Shown piece by piece: positions 15,436 to 18,824 of a stretch of 18,824 bases of DNA. This DNA is from an uncultured Bacilli bacterium (lineage in GTDB: Bacteria; Bacillota_I; Bacilli_A; ML615J-28; CAG-313), in assembly GCA_947627685.1 (NCBI GenBank), contig CANQWZ010000017.1:1-18824 (forward strand), read 5' to 3'. The notes under the pieces were generated by a model. That model was not told the origin of the DNA. It made no database searches and saw only the letters and a program-made list of their open reading frames with translations. The position numbers and the translations under genes were made by a program. The number at the start of each line of letters is the position of its first letter. The first letter of the stretch is position 1.

Positions 15436-15513
15436 ATGAAAAATAATAAAGTTTATCAAAATTCTTACCTTGCCAAAAGCCAAAGAAAAGGAGATTCTTT
15501 TTATGGGAACTAA
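15436..15513 (+). CDS. Possible 25-residue small ORF overlapping the permease start
   Basis: An ATG at 15436 opens a 25-codon frame (MKNNKVYQNSYLAKSQRKGD and five more) ending in TAA at 15513, 11 bases inside the following permease gene. A good GGAGG (15422-15426) sits 9 bases upstream, inside the end of the preceding gene. It could be a coupling peptide that delivers ribosomes to the permease start, or simply chance. Nothing in its sequence indicates a function. Confidence 0.4.
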   Translation: MKNNKVYQNSYLAKSQRKGDSFYGN

Positions 15514-16711
15514 AAATAAAAAATACATCATTAATAATGATCCTAATGAGAATCAAATTAAAATTAAATTAAATAAGCGCGTTAATTGGGCAAAAAGAAA
15601 AAAAGTTTTAGATCAAGATAATAGTCAAACAATTCCTGATGCTAGCGATAATACAAGTAGTATAGTAACAGAAAAAAATCCGATTCAAATCGAATATGAA
15701 GAAAAAGAGAAAGCTTATCTAGAGGCTTTAAAAGAAAATGAAAAAGCCAATGTTAAGTTACATATCGAAAAAGAACGTGGTTCTTTAATTAGAAAAATTG
15801 ATCGCTGGAGCAAACGTGGAAGTAGACTTCGTCGGGAAATCTTTGTCAAAAGACAATATTATTATCTTGTTGCTCCATACACCATTTTGTTCTTTATCTT
15901 TACCGTTGTACCGGTTCTTATGAGTCTAGTGTTAAGCTTTACTTATTTTAACCTTTTAGAGTTCCCTACTTTCATCGGTTGGGAAAACTATCGTTCGCTT
16001 TTCGTTGATGATAAAGTATTTATGATTGCGCTAAAGAATACCGCCATTTTGGCTGTTATTACGGGTCCAGTAAGTTATATTATGGCTTTCGTCTTCGCAT
16101 GGCTAATCAATGAATTAAGACCACTTTTAAGAAGTATTATGACCCTTATTTTCTATGCACCATCGATATCTGGTAACGTTTATCTTGTATGGAAATTAAT
16201 CTTTAGTAGTGATAACTATGGATATGCCAATTCGATATTGATGGAGATGAATATTATTCAAGAGCCGATAACGTGGTTGCAAGATGCTAATTATATTATT
16301 TGGATTTTAATAATTGTTCAACTTTGGATGTCACTAGGCGTAAGTTTCTTATCATTTATTGCGGGCTTACAAAGTGTTAATAAAGAATTATATGAAGCTG
16401 GTGCCATTGATGGTATTAGAAGTAGATGGCAAGAATTGTGGTACATTACTTTACCACAAATGAAATCACAACTTATGTTTGGTGCCGTAATGCAAATTAC
16501 TTCTAGTCTTGCAATCGCTGAAGTTTCGATTAATATTGCGGGCTTCCCATCCGTCGAATATGCCGGTCATACCATTATTACCCACCTGATGGACTATGGT
16601 AATACAAGGATGGAAATGGGTTATGCATCCGCGATTGCGACAATCTTATTTTTGATAATGATTTTAGCTAACTTGTTAGTTAGAAAAATTTTAAGAAGGG
16701 TAGGTTCATAA
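15503..16711 (+). CDS. Carbohydrate ABC transporter permease, MalF/LplB type
   Basis: Inner-membrane subunit of a CUT1 sugar importer, 402 residues from the chosen start. About 115 charged, cytoplasmic residues precede the first transmembrane helix (about 118-145, YYYLVAPYTILFFIFTVVPV). Five more membrane helices follow, with the EAA loop that contacts the ATPase near 297-318 (YEAGAIDGIRSRWQ, ITLP). The ATG at 15503 lies 9 bases after a strong AAGGAG (15488-15493). A longer reading from TTG at 15470 lacks such a site and is not preferred. The long N-terminal extension, with a Glu/Lys-rich predicted helix around residues 60-90, is unusual, since most MalF-like proteins of this size class start near the first helix. 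Its stop is one base before the next permease gene. Confidence 0.92.
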   Translation: MGTKNKKYIINNDPNENQIKIKLNKRVNWAKRKKVLDQDNSQTIPDASDNTSSIVTEKNPIQIEYEEKEKAYLEALKENEKANVKLHIEKERGSLIRKIDRWSKRGSRLRREIFVKRQYYYLVAPYTILFFIFTVVPVLMSLVLSFTYFNLLEFPTFIGWENYRSLFVDDKVFMIALKNTAILAVITGPVSYIMAFVFAWLINELRPLLRSIMTLIFYAPSISGNVYLVWKLIFSSDNYGYANSILMEMNIIQEPITWLQDANYIIWILIIVQLWMSLGVSFLSFIAGLQSVNKELYEAGAIDGIRSRWQELWYITLPQMKSQLMFGAVMQITSSLAIAEVSINIAGFPSVEYAGHTIITHLMDYGNTRMEMGYASAIATILFLIMILANLLVRKILRRVGS

Positions 16712-16712
16712 A

Positions 16713-17738
16713 ATGGCTGAAGACAAAATTTTAGTTGATGATGATCAAATAGCTGGTGTTGAACTATCAAAAGAAGAAAAGAAAAGATTAAAAAGACAAG
16801 CTAAAAAACTAAAAAAATTTGGCATCAGAGATGAGTCCAAAATGGGCAAGATGGAACTATTCTTCTATAAAATGGAAAAACGTAGAAGAATTAAACGCAA
16901 AAAAAGAGTTAGTAGAAGCCTTGCTGGAGATATTTCTTTATTTATTCTTTTGTGTTTATTTGGGGCATTTAGTGCTTATCCACTTGTTTATTCATTTTGT
17001 GCCGCATTTAAACCACTTGCGGAAATATTCATTTACCCACCAAAACTATTTTTCCAAAATCCAACCCTTGATAATTTTAAAGATTTATCAATGTTGTTAG
17101 AAGAATCTTGGGTTCCTTTTTCAAGATACTTCTTTAATACAATTTGGATTACTTTTGCTGGTACGGTTGGCCATGTTATTATTGCATCAATGGCTGCATA
17201 TCCACTTGCAAAACATAAATTTCCAGGCTCAACAATTATCTTTTCAATGGTAGTATATTCATTAATGTTTGCTGCTCAGGTTACAGCAACCCCAAGATAT
17301 ATTATCTTTAGTTTAGCTGGTTTAATTGATACGCAATTTGCAATAATTGTTCCGGCTTTTGCTTATTCACTTGGTTTATATTTGATGAAACAATTTATGA
17401 ATGATATTCCAACTGAACTTATTGAATCGGCCAAAATTGATGGTGCTAATGAGTTCCAAATTTATTGGCGTATTGTAATGCCACTAGTAAAACCTGCTTG
17501 GCTTACTTTAATTATTCTTTTGTTCCAACAACTTTGGAATAATGATGGTGGCTCATTCATTTATAGTGAGCAATTAAAACCATTATCATATTCACTTCAT
17601 CAAATTGTTGCGGGTGGTGTCGCAAGAACAGGTACAGCCTCTGCCGTTATGTTAATTATGATGATTGTCCCTATCTCAGTATTTATTCTTTCACAAAGTC
17701 AAATTATTGAGACTATGGCTCATTCAGGTATGAAATAG
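16713..17738 (+). CDS. Carbohydrate ABC transporter permease, MalG/LplC type
   Basis: Second membrane subunit of the same CUT1 importer, 341 residues. A highly basic cytoplasmic N-terminal extension of about 68 residues (EEKKRLKRQAKKLKKFG, KMEKRRRIKRKKRVSR) comes before the first membrane helix (about 70-95, LFILLCLFGAFSAYPLVYSF). The typical FKPLAEIFIYPPKLFFQNPT segment, five further helices and an EAA loop near 238-259 (ESAKIDGANEFQIYWRIVMP) follow. The gene starts one base after the upstream stop. No ATP-binding subunit is found beside it. In many Firmicutes such permeases are powered by a shared ATPase (MsmX/MsmK type) encoded elsewhere, which is my reading here. Confidence 0.93.
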   Translation: MAEDKILVDDDQIAGVELSKEEKKRLKRQAKKLKKFGIRDESKMGKMELFFYKMEKRRRIKRKKRVSRSLAGDISLFILLCLFGAFSAYPLVYSFCAAFKPLAEIFIYPPKLFFQNPTLDNFKDLSMLLEESWVPFSRYFFNTIWITFAGTVGHVIIASMAAYPLAKHKFPGSTIIFSMVVYSLMFAAQVTATPRYIIFSLAGLIDTQFAIIVPAFAYSLGLYLMKQFMNDIPTELIESAKIDGANEFQIYWRIVMPLVKPAWLTLIILLFQQLWNNDGGSFIYSEQLKPLSYSLHQIVAGGVARTGTASAVMLIMMIVPISVFILSQSQIIETMAHSGMK

Positions 17739-17746
17739 GAGGCAAT

Positions 17747-18824
17747 ATGAATAAAAGAAATAAAATAACAATTAAAATCTTAATTATCTTATTCTTAACG
17801 CTATTTATAACATTACCTAGTATCATTAAAGTTAATGCCTCTAGTTATGGTTATGACTTTTGGAATAATGTTATTCCATCGGCTGAAGGTTTATCTTACA
17901 AAGAAACTTATTTTAGTGATGATATTAAAGATTTAAATGGTGCCACTTTACAAGGTAGTGATGCCATAAACTTTGAATATTTAACCGACTTAGCTACTTA
18001 TGGCAACTATATTTATATCTTAGATTCAAAAGAATTAACCGATACAGTTGTTCAAACAGCTGGCGTAAGAGATGGCTATTACTGGCCTGAACTTGTTGGT
18101 AAAGGTATTAGTACTATTTATGTTTTAAATCAAGAATTCCAAAAAGTTGAAGCTATTAATGAATTTTTAATAACTGATGAAGTTAAGAAAAAAATGCAAG
18201 ATTACTATGGCTTTTATTATGAACCATATCAACTTACTAGTTCTAATTTAAGTACATCAGATTTTAGATATTTTTATAAAGATGAAAAAGAAGAGTATAA
18301 TTATACACTTAATGCTAATGAATTAGAAATTTTAGTTAGTGAATTTATTTACGCTACTTATACTTACAATACTGAAACACAAAGTGGTTATTATACTTAT
18401 AATGATAATTTATTAGAAATAACAATTAATAACGAAAAAGTTCCATCTTCAATGTGGAAGTGGGAATGCACACCTACTATTAATGGTGATAGCGTAGAAT
18501 ATAATTATAAAATCGTTTTAGATGAAAGCTTAAAACATAGTGAAGATGTAAGTGTAAATGTTACTATCTCTACGCCAAATAAACGTTCCAAAGCGCCTTA
18601 TTTTGCTTATTCAAAAGATTCAAGTAAAGCTGCTATTCGTTTAGATAATGCTAAAGGTATAACCGTTACTGAAAAATACATGTATATCGCTGATACAAAC
18701 AACGCTCGTATTGTTAGATATGATTTAGAAAATCGCATTGTCGATGGTGTATATTTAACACCAGAAGATAATATGTTTTATCAAGTTTCAAGTGGCTTAG
18801 ATTATGCTACAGGTACACAAGGTG
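17747..18824 (+). CDS. Exported NHL-repeat-like (beta-propeller) protein, 3' end outside the window
   Basis: The frame is open from ATG 17747 to the window end (359 complete codons, no stop), so only the N-terminal part is seen. AGGAGG (17737-17742) overlaps the stop codon of the upstream permease gene, which makes it the next gene of the operon. A signal peptide covers about residues 1-31 (hydrophobic ILIILFLTLFITLPSII, likely cut after VNA). An uncharacterised region follows with IYILDS-type beta strands near 95-100. Residues about 312-330 (YMYIADTNNARIVRYDLEN) read as an NHL/beta-propeller blade. Such propellers bind ligands or proteins; a polymer-binding or surface-scaffold role would fit the locus, but the substrate is unknown. 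The rest of the propeller must lie to the right of the window. Confidence 0.8.
   Translation, partial: MNKRNKITIKILIILFLTLFITLPSIIKVNASSYGYDFWNNVIPSAEGLSYKETYFSDDIKDLNGATLQGSDAINFEYLTDLATYGNYIYILDSKELTDTVVQTAGVRDGYYWPELVGKGISTIYVLNQEFQKVEAINEFLITDEVKKKMQDYYGFYYEPYQLTSSNLSTSDFRYFYKDEKEEYNYTLNANELEILVSEFIYATYTYNTETQSGYYTYNDNLLEITINNEKVPSSMWKWECTPTINGDSVEYNYKIVLDESLKHSEDVSVNVTISTPNKRSKAPYFAYSKDSSKAAIRLDNAKGITVTEKYMYIADTNNARIVRYDLENRIVDGVYLTPEDNMFYQVSSGLDYATGTQG

Noticed and set aside
15470..15502. TTG start adding 11 residues to the first permease
   Set aside because: There is no ribosome binding site for TTG 15470, while ATG 15503 has AAGGAG 9 bases upstream.
16819..17100. 93-codon frame inside the MalG-type permease gene
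   Set aside because: It overlaps the conserved membrane-helix coding region in another frame. Its hydrophobicity is a by-product of the T-rich codons.
1..18824. Alternative genetic code with TGA as tryptophan
   Set aside because: TGG is used throughout, and the only TGA terminator seen sits in a normal four-base stop/start overlap.
1..18824. CRISPR arrays, tRNA/rRNA genes, transposases or integrases
   Set aside because: I saw no spaced direct repeats, tRNA-like or rRNA segments, or recombinase motifs. The RhuM-family gene is the only accessory-type gene.

Overview
The window is 18.8 kb of A/T-rich DNA with every convincing gene on the + strand. It reads as a low-GC Gram-positive-type genome (Bacilli/Firmicutes, or a Mollicutes-like relative). 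The evidence is strong purine-rich Shine-Dalgarno sites, clear -35/-10 promoters, a T-box leader before a tyrosyl-tRNA synthetase, A/T-only hairpin terminators, a lipoprotein signal and CUT1-type sugar permeases. Tryptophan is written TGG, and TGA ends one gene (11542-11544), so the standard bacterial code is the simplest reading. I cannot name a genus.

Layout. (1) 1-1240: a LacI-family repressor with its own promoter and a small hairpin terminator over its stop codon. (2) 1250-3766: a compact T-box leader, tyrS and, 13 nt later, a class C beta-lactamase-like serine hydrolase. (3) 3809-9599: a strong terminator and a new promoter lead into an M19 membrane-dipeptidase homologue, two tandem GHL10 (PF02638, YngK/DigH-like) glycosidase-like genes and a RhuM-family gene, closed by a terminator. 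The first GHL10 protein is exported and C-terminally membrane-anchored; the second is cytoplasmic. (4) 9660-18824: a promoter with a LacI/CcpA-type operator between its -35 and -10 drives a cytoplasmic GH20-like beta-hexosaminidase (broken by a one-base frameshift at an A6 run), a 1143-residue lipoprotein joining carbohydrate-binding-like domains to a sugar-ABC binding protein, a small membrane/coiled-coil protein, two sugar permeases with long charged N-terminal extensions, and an exported NHL-repeat-like protein cut by the window end. No transporter ATPase lies in the window; a shared MsmX-type ATPase elsewhere is the usual arrangement.

How it may work together (inference). Surface glycan is cut by the anchored GHL10 enzyme, captured by the lipoprotein, imported by the permease pair, then trimmed in the cytoplasm by the second GHL10 protein and the GH20 enzyme, under control of a LacI-type regulator. 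The M19 dipeptidase and the serine hydrolase (the fold also used by AmiE, the muramyl-amidase of Bacillus murein recycling), together with GHL10 enzymes (E. coli DigH cuts denuded peptidoglycan strands), suggest that the glycan could be peptidoglycan. A host or mucin N-acetylhexosamine glycan is the main alternative.

No gene-free stretch exceeds 300 bases. The longest gap (9513-9751) holds a terminator, the operator/promoter and a ribosome binding site. Bases 1-100 hold only an inverted repeat.
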